A model generated the notes under the pieces. It saw nothing but the letters and a program-made list of their open reading frames with translations. It did no database searches and was not told the origin of the DNA. From JBGOTP01 sp963717075 (GTDB lineage Bacteria; Acidobacteriota; Vicinamibacteria; Vicinamibacterales; CAVVIG01), in NCBI GenBank assembly GCA_963717075.1, contig CAVQVI010000016.1, positions 1 through 64,000 on the forward strand: DNA of 64,000 nt, read 5' to 3'. Every line of letters starts with the position of its first letter. The first letter of the stretch is position 1. The position numbers were made by a program, and so were the translations under genes. This document shows, piece by piece, positions 18,842 through 26,700 of this stretch.

Positions 18842-19162
18842 ACATCAGCCGTGTCAGCGAGTCGAGGAGGCGTGCTCGCGGTGGTGTCCCGCCCGCATTC
18901 TTGAGTTCTGCAATTGGGGGTTGCGCTCGGCTGATATCGCGGCGAGGCTCCGCCAGCAGACTACTGGAGCGTCGTCGATGAATCAGTACTACTCTTCACG
19001 ACGTACACCGCAGAGGTCGCAGACCACGCAGAGGATCTTGGCTTAGTGATTTCTCTGCGATCTCAACGCGCTCTGCGGTGATCGTTGTGATCTGCCCGTT
19101 ACTGAACAAGCAAAGACAGGGGTACTAGACTCTAGCAACCGCAAAACGGAGGATATCGTGCC
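18842..19162. other. Intergenic region with inverted repeat, no supported gene
   Basis: About 320 bp between two rightward genes. The right half holds the repeat described at 19005-19120. A GGAGG at 19146-19150 probably serves the next gene. No coding evidence in the rest. Confidence 0.5.
19005..19120. repeat. Dispersed inverted repeat (REP/MITE-like), copy 1
   Basis: Left arm 19005-19034 carries a run of GCAGAG-type units (accgcagaggtcgcag). The right arm, about 19053-19082, is its approximate reverse complement (ctctgcgatctcaacgcg and ctctgcggtgat). The stretch 19037-19120 recurs almost unchanged at 43807-43889, 24.8 kb away, beginning cttggct and ending gcaaagacaggg. Two copies in intergenic DNA upstream of genes suggest a mobile or amplified repeat family. 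Confidence 0.75.
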
Positions 19163-20521
19163 GTGAAAGTCGCAGAAAAGCGCTTCACTCGTGCTTGGCT
19201 GCTGCGTATCGCTCTCGTATTGGTGGTGATCGGAGTCGCGGTGGCTCCGGGAACACTGCATGTGGCAGGCGCCGCGAATCGCGCGACCGCTGTTCCGGCC
19301 ATGCAGTCAGCGAGCGGCGCGGCGATCAGACCCTTTACCGTTCACGTGCCCGATGCGGTGCTGGTCGATCTCAAACAACGCCTGGCGCGAGCGCGCTATC
19401 CTGACGAGATCGAGGGAGTCGGCTGGGAGGCTGGAACCAACGTCACCTACCTGAAAGAACTGGTCGCCTACTGGCGCGAGAAATTCAATTGGCGTGAACA
19501 GGAGCGCCGCCTCAATCAGTTCGACCAATTCAAAACGAAGATCGATGGGCTCGATGTCCACTTCATTCACCGGCGGTCCAAGCAACCGAACGCGATGCCG
19601 TTACTCATGGTGCACGGTTGGCCCAGCTCATTCGTGCAGTTCCACAAAGTCATCGAACCGCTCACCGATCCGGTGCCCTACGGCGGTCGCCCCGAGGATG
19701 CCTTTGACGTCGTGATCCCGTCGATTCCTGGCTACGGCTTTTCCGACAAGCCGCTGAAGCGCGGCTACTCGAACCAACAGACTGTCGCCGCGTTCATTGA
19801 GCTCATGGCGCGCCTGGGCTACAGCCGATATGGTCTGCAGGGCGCAGATGTGGGTGCGGGGGTCATTGCCTCGATGGCTGCCACGGATGCCGCCCATGTG
19901 GTCGGACTGCACACAGAGACGTGCCGCAGCGGTCCGCCACCCGATATGCCCGACCCCACCGCGGGTGTCCCGCCGTTGGAACTCGAGAGGATGCGGGAGC
20001 GCCAGGCATTTTTTACCGCTGAGGAAACGGCCTATCAGGTCATTCAGCGCACCAAGCCTCAAACACTCGGCGCCATGCTAGACGACTCGCCGGTAGGACT
20101 GGCTGCCTGGATTGTCGAAAAGTTCCAGAGATGGAGCGATTCCGATGGCCGTGTCGAGAAGACGTTCACCAAGGACGAACTGCTCACCAATGTCATGGTC
20201 TACTGGGTGACGCAGACGGGCGCTTCGTCGGCCCGCTCCTATGGACAGACCGGGCGGTGGAATCAGACAGGCAATCAGACGGGCCGGGGGAATCAGACAG
20301 GCAATCAGACAGGGCGGGGGAATGCCGCTCGGCGTAACGGGGTCCCCACGGGGTGTGCCGCGTGGCCAAAGGATGTCAATTTCACACCCAAGCTGTGGAA
20401 TGAGAGAGGGTACAACCTCAAACAGTTCACGATCATGCCGCGCGGTGGTCACTTCGGGGCATTTGAGCAGCCGCAACTCTACGTCGACGACGTGCGGTCC
20501 TTTTTCCGAGATCTGAGGTAA
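19163..20521 (+). CDS. Exported epoxide hydrolase, paralogue 2
   Basis: 452 residues from GTG 19163. It is a close paralogue of 14582-15913: a Sec signal helix, the EHN domain (RPFTVHVPDAVLVDLKQRL), the HGWPSS oxyanion motif, the nucleophile Asp in QGADVGAG, a cap Tyr in YWVTQTGASSARSY and the His in GGHFGAFEQP. The variable insert before the last core segment is here a QTG/GN-rich repeat encoded by two 30-bp units (20261-20320). A remnant of an amidohydrolase follows its stop, repeating the gene order of paralogue 1. Substrate unknown. Confidence 0.87.
   Translation: MKVAEKRFTRAWLLRIALVLVVIGVAVAPGTLHVAGAANRATAVPAMQSASGAAIRPFTVHVPDAVLVDLKQRLARARYPDEIEGVGWEAGTNVTYLKELVAYWREKFNWREQERRLNQFDQFKTKIDGLDVHFIHRRSKQPNAMPLLMVHGWPSSFVQFHKVIEPLTDPVPYGGRPEDAFDVVIPSIPGYGFSDKPLKRGYSNQQTVAAFIELMARLGYSRYGLQGADVGAGVIASMAATDAAHVVGLHTETCRSGPPPDMPDPTAGVPPLELERMRERQAFFTAEETAYQVIQRTKPQTLGAMLDDSPVGLAAWIVEKFQRWSDSDGRVEKTFTKDELLTNVMVYWVTQTGASSARSYGQTGRWNQTGNQTGRGNQTGNQTGRGNAARRNGVPTGCAAWPKDVNFTPKLWNERGYNLKQFTIMPRGGHFGAFEQPQLYVDDVRSFFRDLR
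20261..20320 (+). repeat. In-frame 30-bp tandem repeat in epoxide hydrolase 2
   Basis: Two adjacent 30-bp units (20261-20290 and 20291-20320), each containing aatcagac twice and ending in a G run. They differ at about two bases and encode a repeated NQTGNQTGRG. They sit exactly where the other two epoxide hydrolases have different low-complexity inserts. Confidence 0.85.
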
Positions 20522-20578
20522 CCGGCTCCCGCACCCAATGGAATACCTTCGGCGGACGGGCTGAAGCCAGGTTTGTGA

Positions 20579-20695
20579 CAGCGCATTTTCCACGCCGCCT
20601 TTCTGCAAACGATCAGGGAGGGGAGGCTGCGGGAGAACGTACCTGATGTTCTCTGGACGAAGGAGTACGCGATGCTCGTCCCCGACCTACTGAAC
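20579..20695 (+). pseudogene. Remnant of a second amidohydrolase (about 39 codons)
   Basis: Translation from 20582 reads FHAAFLQTI, then VPDVLWTKEYAMLV. It matches the segment FHADSLQTI...VPDIIWTTEYAQLV of the amidohydrolase at 15995-17785 without a gap. A stop codon precedes it at 20576-20578 and the homology ends near 20680-20695. It follows epoxide hydrolase 2 just as the intact amidohydrolase follows epoxide hydrolase 1. It is therefore the trace of a deleted gene of a duplicated pair. The frame runs on into the next gene, which could mislead start calling. Confidence 0.8.
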
Positions 20696-20707
20696 GTGAG
20701 GCGAAGT

Positions 20708-21493
20708 ATGCGAACAACGGGTTTCTTGTTCATGTTCATGCTGTTCTTCAGCGGTGTGGCCCGCGCTCAGCAGTCCGTCATGGTGAACGACCTGACGGCG
20801 AGCGAAGTCAAGGCAGCGGTGGCGGGGGGGAAAACGACCGTGATTTATGGCGTGGGAGGCGTGCAGTCCTACGACTACAAGGAGTGGGGCGATGTTGTCG
20901 TCACCGACTTTCACAACCTGGTGTCGAACTATGTTGTCCGCCGCGTCGCCGAAACGCTTGGCAACGCGTTGGGCTACAACGCATTTCCCTTCAGCATTCA
21001 TGAAGAGAGCTCGCTCGGTCGTGGCACGGTGAGTCTGAAGGAAGAGACATTTGCCGCTGTAGTGAGAGATCTTGTGCGCAGCGCGGTCACAACGGGTTTC
21101 AAGCACGTCATTTTCTTGAGCGATCATGGCGGTCGTAATCAGGACGTGCTCAAGAAAGTGGTCCAAGAGTTAGATAGCGATGGGTCCACCAAGGGTGCGC
21201 GCGTGTTCTTTTTTCCCGTGTACGAAGAATCCAAGGCTGAAATGCTGAAGTACGTGGCGAAACTGGATGTTCCAGAGATGTGTCGACAGCAGCGACAGAA
21301 CACCTGCAGCGTGTCCATCGATGATTCTTCGGAAGCCTCCTTCCTCGGAAAGCAGGCGGCGCGAAGGGACAAGATCCCGTCAGCGGTGACCAAAGTGGTG
21401 ACCCCGGAACTTGGGAAAATTCTGGTTGAGCAAAGAGTTACACTTGCGCTGGAGCACATTCGCACGGCGGTAGGCCAGTCACAGAGTCGGTGA
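20708..21493 (+). CDS. Exported creatininase-family-like protein with altered metal ligands
   Basis: 261 residues from ATG 20708. The frame is open from further upstream, but that part belongs to the amidohydrolase remnant. A clear Sec signal (MRTTGFLFMFMLFFSG...ARAQ) is followed by a creatininase-like fold: VNDLTASEVKAAVAGGKTTVI, RGTVSLKEETF, LVRSAVTTGFKHVIFLSDHGG. In true creatininases the metal ligands lie in a GxxEQHGPH motif and a HAGExET motif. Here these read GGVQSYDYKEWGD and DDSSEAS, so most ligands are missing. It may be a non-canonical or catalytically altered member. Function unknown. Confidence 0.65.
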   Translation: MRTTGFLFMFMLFFSGVARAQQSVMVNDLTASEVKAAVAGGKTTVIYGVGGVQSYDYKEWGDVVVTDFHNLVSNYVVRRVAETLGNALGYNAFPFSIHEESSLGRGTVSLKEETFAAVVRDLVRSAVTTGFKHVIFLSDHGGRNQDVLKKVVQELDSDGSTKGARVFFFPVYEESKAEMLKYVAKLDVPEMCRQQRQNTCSVSIDDSSEASFLGKQAARRDKIPSAVTKVVTPELGKILVEQRVTLALEHIRTAVGQSQSR

Positions 21494-21570
21494 TGGGTTC
21501 TGGTGGATTGCGCTTGAACCGAGGCGAATTGTAAAGTGAGGTTCTAACGTGACCAATCCGAATAAATGGC

Positions 21571-21942
21571 GCTCTCCAACTCTGGATGGGCGATTCTCGC
21601 GGGCACTGGGAGGGCAACACGCTGGTCGTCGAGGTGACCAACTTCACCGACAAGACCTGGGTGACCGGCGAGCAGGGCGGCGAAGGCCCCTCCACCGGCT
21701 CCTTCCACAGTCCGGCGATGCGCGTCGTCGAACGGTTCATCCTTGTCGATCCGGATCACATCGATTACGAGGTGACGATCGAGGATCCACATGTGTTCAC
21801 GCGGCCCTGGACGATGAAGTTCGACGTGTGGAAGCGTGCACCCGCGGACTACGACATGCTCGAGTACGCGTGCCACGAAGGAAACCGGCTCGTCGAGCTG
21901 CTGGAGAGTTCGTTTGCCGAACCCGCAACAGGCCCACGGTGA
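21571..21942 (+). pseudogene. Truncated member of the exported acidobacterial family (C-terminal part only)
   Basis: From LQLWMGDSRGHWEG to the stop this is about 123 codons, nearly identical in pattern to the last 120 residues of the protein at 7291-8274: TNFTDKTWVTGEQGGEG, RFILVDPDHIDYE, FTRPWTM, YACHEGN. The N-terminal 200 residues, including the signal peptide and the VDPPDG motif, are missing. Upstream sequence in frame has no start with a ribosome site. It looks like a deletion remnant lying between the creatininase-like gene and epoxide hydrolase 3. Confidence 0.8.
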
Positions 21943-21984
21943 CCGTTCGAAAACCTCTCTAGCAGAGAGAGAGTACAAATTGAT

Positions 21985-23306
21985 ATGGCAATACCAGAGA
22001 ACACGATCGACCGGCGTACCCTCTTGAAGATCGTCGGGGCCGCCGGCGCGTGGCCCGTCCTGTCTCCCGCCGCGGGCGATGCGCAGGCCGGCGTCAATCC
22101 CTTCAAGATCCATGTCAGCAACGAAGAGCTCGCCGACCTACGCCGCCGGCTGTCGAATATTCGATGGCCGCCGGCGGCGACCGGGAAGCCCTGGTCGATG
22201 GGAACCGATCGTGCCTACCTCGAGCAGCTGATGGCGTACTGGAAAGACAATACAACTGGCGCGCGCAGGAAGCCGCCCTCAACACCTTCGACCATTACAC
22301 GACGACGATCGACGGACAGTTGATTCACTTCGTTCATCAAAAGGGACGCGGCACGTCTCCGATGCCGCTCCTGATGGCGCACGGCTACCCGGGCACCATC
22401 TGGGAGATGCTCCCATCGGTGCGGGCCCTGACGGATCCCGCCGCAAACGGGGGCGCGGCAACGGATTCATTCACTGTCATCGTGCCGACCATCCCGGGGT
22501 TCGGGTTTTCTGGTGCGCCGCTCGATGGCACCACCATGGGGAGGACCGTGGAACTCTGGGCGGCCCTGATGGACAGGTTGGGCTACCGGCGATACGGCGC
22601 ATACGGCAGCGATTTTGGTGGTCCGATCGCCACTCAGCTCGGCACGCGGTTTCCCGATCGGCTCATCGGCACCGCGACGCCGGGCCCCCCGCCGAGCGCC
22701 ATGCGTGAACCTCGAACCCCCGAGGAGCGGGCGTATGCCGAAAGCATGGAGCAGTATTCCATTTGGGAAACGGCGTATCAGCGCATCCAAGGTACCAAAC
22801 CGCAGTCGCTGGCCTACGGCTTGACGGACTCGCCTGCCGGTGTCGCGGCCTGGCTCGTGGAGAAACTGCGGGCGTGGAGTGATTGCAAGGGCGACGTCGA
22901 GACCAAGTTCAGCAAGGACCAGATTCTCACGCTGGCATCGATCTACTGGCATACGAACAGCCTCGGCACCGCCGTGCGGTATTACTATTCAAACGGAGTG
23001 GGACGGACGCCTACGACCGGGGGAAGGGGCGGCGCGAGGGGCGCTGGAGGGGCGACGGCCGCGGCTGGGCGGGGATCGACACAGGCGCAACAGCAGGCAA
23101 GTGGCACACGTGTGCCACAGGGGTATTTCGACTTCTACGGCATCACCTCACGCGCTCGGCCGCCCAAGTCGCTCGTCGATAAGGTACCGGAGCATGTCAA
23201 GCTCTGGTCTTACCACGAGACCGGTGGTCACTTTCCGGCGATAGAGGAACCCAAGCTTCTGGTCGAGGATCTGCGAACGTTCTTCCGGCCGTTGCGTTCC
23301 GCATAG
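21985..23306 (+). CDS. Tat-type exported epoxide hydrolase, paralogue 3, one frameshift
   Basis: About 440 residues after correction. ATG 21985 begins a twin-arginine-like signal (DRRTLLKIVGAAGAW). Near 22250 one base is missing: AYWKDN should continue YNWRAQEA, as in the other two copies (YWR-KFDWREQE). From there the second frame is intact to 23306. Catalytic features are HGYPGT, the nucleophile Asp in YGSDFGGP, cap Tyr residues in YWHTNS...RYYY and the His in GGHFPAIEEP. The variable insert is Gly/Ala/Gln-rich. It is more divergent than paralogues 1 and 2, which suggests an older split. The indel lies in a short T run and is probably a sequencing error. Confidence 0.82.
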
Positions 23307-23384
23307 ACGGTGGCGGTGAGGTTCCACCCAGTCCCGACCGGGTTCGTAGAGGTAACCCGAGGCTCTTTGGTCAGAATAGCGCAC

Positions 23385-25154
23385 TCAATTCCCCGGCAGC
23401 GAGAACACCCAGATCGCGCCGCCCTCGGGCACCTCTGGGAAGTGTCCGGGCGACAGCAGGTCCAACCGCTGCTGCATGACTCGTGAATCGACGCCCCAGC
23501 CCGACTGCACGGCGATGTACTGCTTGCCATCCACCATGAAGGACACGGGCGGTGCGAGGATCCCCGAGTTGGTGGGAAATTCCCATACGAGCGTGCCGGT
23601 CGATGCGTCGAACGCGTGGAACTTGCGATCGTTGGTGCCACCCGTGAACACCAGACCGCCGCCGGTCGCGAGCATCGATCCCCAAGTGGGCGAACCGGCA
23701 TACTTGTGTGTCCACGCACGGGTATGCGTATCGACGTTCCACGCTTGCACCTCACCGATATGATCGGCGCCGGGAACGAGCGTGAGGGTGGAGCGCGCCC
23801 CCATGTAAGTAGTGCCCGGCCGGTATGGCTGGAGCTCCATGCCGACAATCGTCGCGCACAGGTTCTCGTTGGCTGGAATGTAGATCATCCGAGTCTTCGG
23901 GCTGAACGCAATCGGCGGCCAGTTCTTGCCGCCCCACACGCCTGGGCAGAACGCCGTGGTCTTGCCGGTTCCCGGTTTGTGCTCCGGGTCGACATCAGGA
24001 CGTCCGGTCTTGGGATCGATGCTCTTGAACACGTTCTGCTGCACAAAGGGGAACGCGTCCACGAACTTGATGGGACCGTCCGTGCGTTCGAGGAACCACA
24101 GATACCCGTCGCGCGCAACATCGATAAGACCCTTCACCGTCCGGTTTTGACGTCTGTAGTCGACGAGGATTGGGGGCGACACTTCGTCCCAGTCCCACGA
24201 ATCATTGGGATGATACTGGTGGTGGCCTTTGAGCTGCCCTGTCGTGACGTCGATGGCGATGGTGGAGGACGTGTACAGGTTGTCTCCTGGCCGTTGATCG
24301 CCCATCCACGGGCCGCCGTTCCCAACCCCCCAATACGCCAGGTGCGTCTCTGGATCGTAGTTGCCAGATATCCAGATCGGGCCGCCGCCGGTTTTCCATT
24401 GGTCTCCCTTCGGCCACGTCTCGCTTCCAGGTTCTCCGGGGGCGGGCACTGTGTAGACTCTCCAGGCCTCCTTCCCGGTTTCGACGTCGAACGCCGCCAC
24501 GAAGCCGCGAATGCCCTGCTCGCCCCCGGATGCACCCACCATGACCTTGCCCTCGGCCACGAGTGGCGCGAGCGACATGTAGTACCCCTTCTTGTTCTCC
24601 TCGACCTTTGTCGTCCATGCTTCCTGTCCGGTGCGGGCGTTGAGGGCGACGAGCACGGTGTCGGCAGTGGCCAGAAACACTTTGTCGCCGTACAACGCCA
24701 CGCCACGGCTCGTCTGATGCAGCGTGACGGTGTCTTCGGGGATTCGCCGCCGATAGCGCCAAAGAATCTGGCCCGTCTTTGCGTCGAGCGCGATCACCTG
24801 GTTCATCGGCGTTGCGACGAACATCACCCCGCCGTGCAGCACGGGCGGCGCTTCGTGACCGCTCGTCACCCCCGTCGAGACCACCCACGCCGGCTGGAGA
24901 CGCGCCACGTTCGCGGAAGTAATCTGCTCGAGGGGGCTGTATCCCCAGCCGTCGTACGTCCGACGGATCATCGGCCAGTCACCGGCGTCCGGCTTCAACA
25001 AATCGCCGGCCACGACCGGTTTGTAGTTCTGGAGAATCGTCGGAACCGGCGCTCTGGCGGGCGGCGCCGCCGGCTGCTGCTGCGCATTGCCAGGAAGCGT
25101 CACGTACACCACCCCAACAAGCATCCACGCCATCGATCTCGCGCGAGTCATCAC
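23385..25154 (-). CDS. PQQ-dependent dehydrogenase (quinoprotein alcohol dehydrogenase-like)
   Basis: 589 residues from GTG 25154 (ATG 25151 also possible), with GGAAAGGA upstream and a Sec signal ending at NAQQQ. Eight-bladed quinoprotein propeller features are DWPMIRRTYDGWGYSPLEQIT, ALDAKTGQILW, GASGGEQGIRG and DSWDWDEVSPP. The last contains the presumed catalytic Asp and a second Asp two residues later. The neighbouring-cysteine disulfide of classical methanol and ethanol dehydrogenases is not present. Such enzymes oxidise alcohols or aldehydes in the periplasm and pass electrons to cytochrome c. It runs towards epoxide hydrolase 3 and may use diol products, but this is inference. Confidence 0.85.
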   Translation of the reverse strand: MMTRARSMAWMLVGVVYVTLPGNAQQQPAAPPARAPVPTILQNYKPVVAGDLLKPDAGDWPMIRRTYDGWGYSPLEQITSANVARLQPAWVVSTGVTSGHEAPPVLHGGVMFVATPMNQVIALDAKTGQILWRYRRRIPEDTVTLHQTSRGVALYGDKVFLATADTVLVALNARTGQEAWTTKVEENKKGYYMSLAPLVAEGKVMVGASGGEQGIRGFVAAFDVETGKEAWRVYTVPAPGEPGSETWPKGDQWKTGGGPIWISGNYDPETHLAYWGVGNGGPWMGDQRPGDNLYTSSTIAIDVTTGQLKGHHQYHPNDSWDWDEVSPPILVDYRRQNRTVKGLIDVARDGYLWFLERTDGPIKFVDAFPFVQQNVFKSIDPKTGRPDVDPEHKPGTGKTTAFCPGVWGGKNWPPIAFSPKTRMIYIPANENLCATIVGMELQPYRPGTTYMGARSTLTLVPGADHIGEVQAWNVDTHTRAWTHKYAGSPTWGSMLATGGGLVFTGGTNDRKFHAFDASTGTLVWEFPTNSGILAPPVSFMVDGKQYIAVQSGWGVDSRVMQQRLDLLSPGHFPEVPEGGAIWVFSLPGN

Positions 25155-25326
25155 GACGTCCTTTCCAGCAACTTACGCCTCTAAGCCCAGCGCAAACAGG
25201 AAGGCACTGTTCTTTTCAGCCCGTGGCCGGTCTGCTTCCAGCCCGGTATTCCGTCCGCCACACAAGAAGGGAAGTATCCTTCAACGGCGTCACCGGGTGT
25301 TCGAATCGGAGGCGGTGCGAGCGCGC

Positions 25327-26205
25327 TCACCCAGGAAGGTGCCGGTTCCACTCGAAGGGCACGACGGAGAAGAACGGCGCGGCCAACAGGCCCTTCACCG
25401 CACCGGACGCCCAGCGCTTGCGCATGGCTTCACCCAAAAGCTGTGAAGTCGCCAGAAGGTCGCGGTCAATGTAGCAGTAGGTGAACTGGCGGCCGCTTGC
25501 GTCTGAATTGGAAGGCGGCGTCGATGCGGTGCCGTGGTACCACCACACACCGGCGACACCGGGAACATTGACCAGATCCCCCGCGGGGGCCTGACCTTCT
25601 TCAACAATCAAGTACACGCCAACCGCTGGACGCCACGGAATGACGTCCGCGCCCGCAACCGCGCGGGCGGCCGCCGCTTTGCCCGCGACGTTGCCCGTCG
25701 AGTACATGACGCTCGGAAGGCGGTGCGGCATGCGACCGGCTGCGTTCAAGGCGCCTCCAAGCTTGTTGAAAGCTGGAATGCCGTCGGCGCTCGTAAACTG
25801 GTACGTCATCACGTGATCGACGCGGTCGTACGGGCCAACACTGGCCGCACGCGCCTTGCGGCATTCCGGCGTCGATACCACCCGCAGCGAGTTTCGCAGC
25901 TCCGGGAGACGATATTGTTCGGGACGATGATCCATCGAGTGCCATTCGATATAGTCTGCATCTCGCCCCTTCTGATCACGCGCCGAGAACGAGATGTAGA
26001 CAAAGCGGACGCTGGTTTGACCCGTGGCCAAAACGTCCGGCAACTGCTCCGTAGGTTTTCCCTGCAAATCCAGAGGGGTCTTCGCGCTATTCTGCTCGCT
26101 CGCACGGGGGCGCGGCTCGCCTGCCTCAGCGGTGCTCGAAAAACCCAGCGACGAAAGAATCGCGGTTCGCAGGAAGAAATCACGACGAGGCATATCGTGG
26201 CTCAT
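25327..26205 (-). CDS. Tat-exported protein with EthD-like (dimeric alpha-beta barrel) features, unknown function
   Basis: 292 residues from ATG 26205, chosen because GGAGGAG lies immediately upstream. A Tat signal (MPRRDFFLRTAILSSLG) is followed by a small duplicated alpha/beta domain. The first half has DADYIEWHSMDHRPEQYRLPEL, a pattern like EthD/stress barrels. The second repeats a YLIVEEG strand and ends near WNRHLPG. No catalytic motif is recognised. It is divergent to the propeller gene at 26701 and follows a quinoprotein gene on the other side. The family call is tentative; the Tat export is clear. Confidence 0.55.
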   Translation of the reverse strand: MSHDMPRRDFFLRTAILSSLGFSSTAEAGEPRPRASEQNSAKTPLDLQGKPTEQLPDVLATGQTSVRFVYISFSARDQKGRDADYIEWHSMDHRPEQYRLPELRNSLRVVSTPECRKARAASVGPYDRVDHVMTYQFTSADGIPAFNKLGGALNAAGRMPHRLPSVMYSTGNVAGKAAAARAVAGADVIPWRPAVGVYLIVEEGQAPAGDLVNVPGVAGVWWYHGTASTPPSNSDASGRQFTYCYIDRDLLATSQLLGEAMRKRWASGAVKGLLAAPFFSVVPFEWNRHLPG

Positions 26206-26700
26206 AAGCTCCTCCAGAGGCATGCGCGGTTCGCGGAGCCGCACTTCTTGATTTGACGGACATCAGCCAACGCCACACCAGCGCACAAGAGCCGCTCACG
26301 CTGGTCAACTTCACGCAGCCGCAGCTCTTAACGCAGCCGCAGCTCTTAACGCAGCCGCAGTTCAAGGTACGGGAATGTTCTTGTAAAATCAGGCCTAAGG
26401 CAATGCTTTTTCGTGCGGGTTCCATTGCGGGTCCGCGGTAGGACGTCAAAAGACCCGAAGCTCCCTCAGCAACCCGCGGTCTACTTACGCACCTCAGAAC
26501 GCTTTCACAAGGACCTGGGAGCGCGCTTTTCGCCATGTGTTCCCAATAAAATCTTGTGTCTCAAGGAAGATTCACAGAAAATACGCGGAGTTCGACACGT
26601 TGCGCTCGAGCCCAAGGGGGCGACGAAGTGCCTGGGTTGGCGTTGACAATAGATCGGTCTCCGTGAGTTCGCGTGCGGCGAGTGCGCCGGGGAGGTCAGT
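26206..26700. other. Divergent intergenic region containing an 18-bp tandem repeat
   Basis: About 495 bp between genes pointing away from each other, so it should hold both promoters. At 26313-26365 the unit acgcagccgcagctctta occurs three times in tandem, the last copy diverged. The rest has moderate AT content (26365-26420 and 26540-26580) but no promoter I can place with certainty. No coding evidence. Confidence 0.55.
26313..26365. repeat. Three 18-bp tandem repeats between divergent genes
   Basis: Units at 26313-26330, 26331-26348 and 26349-26365. The first two are identical (acgcagccgcagctctta) and the third is altered in its last bases. About 1.7 helical turns apart, they could be regulator binding sites for the divergent genes. 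Confidence 0.8.

Noticed and set aside
20672..20707. Upstream start of the creatininase-like gene at 20672
   Set aside because: The codons before 20708 belong to the amidohydrolase remnant; the signal peptide begins at 20708.
23616..25184. 522-codon open frame on the plus strand
   Set aside because: Antisense to a clear PQQ dehydrogenase with signal peptide and conserved motifs.
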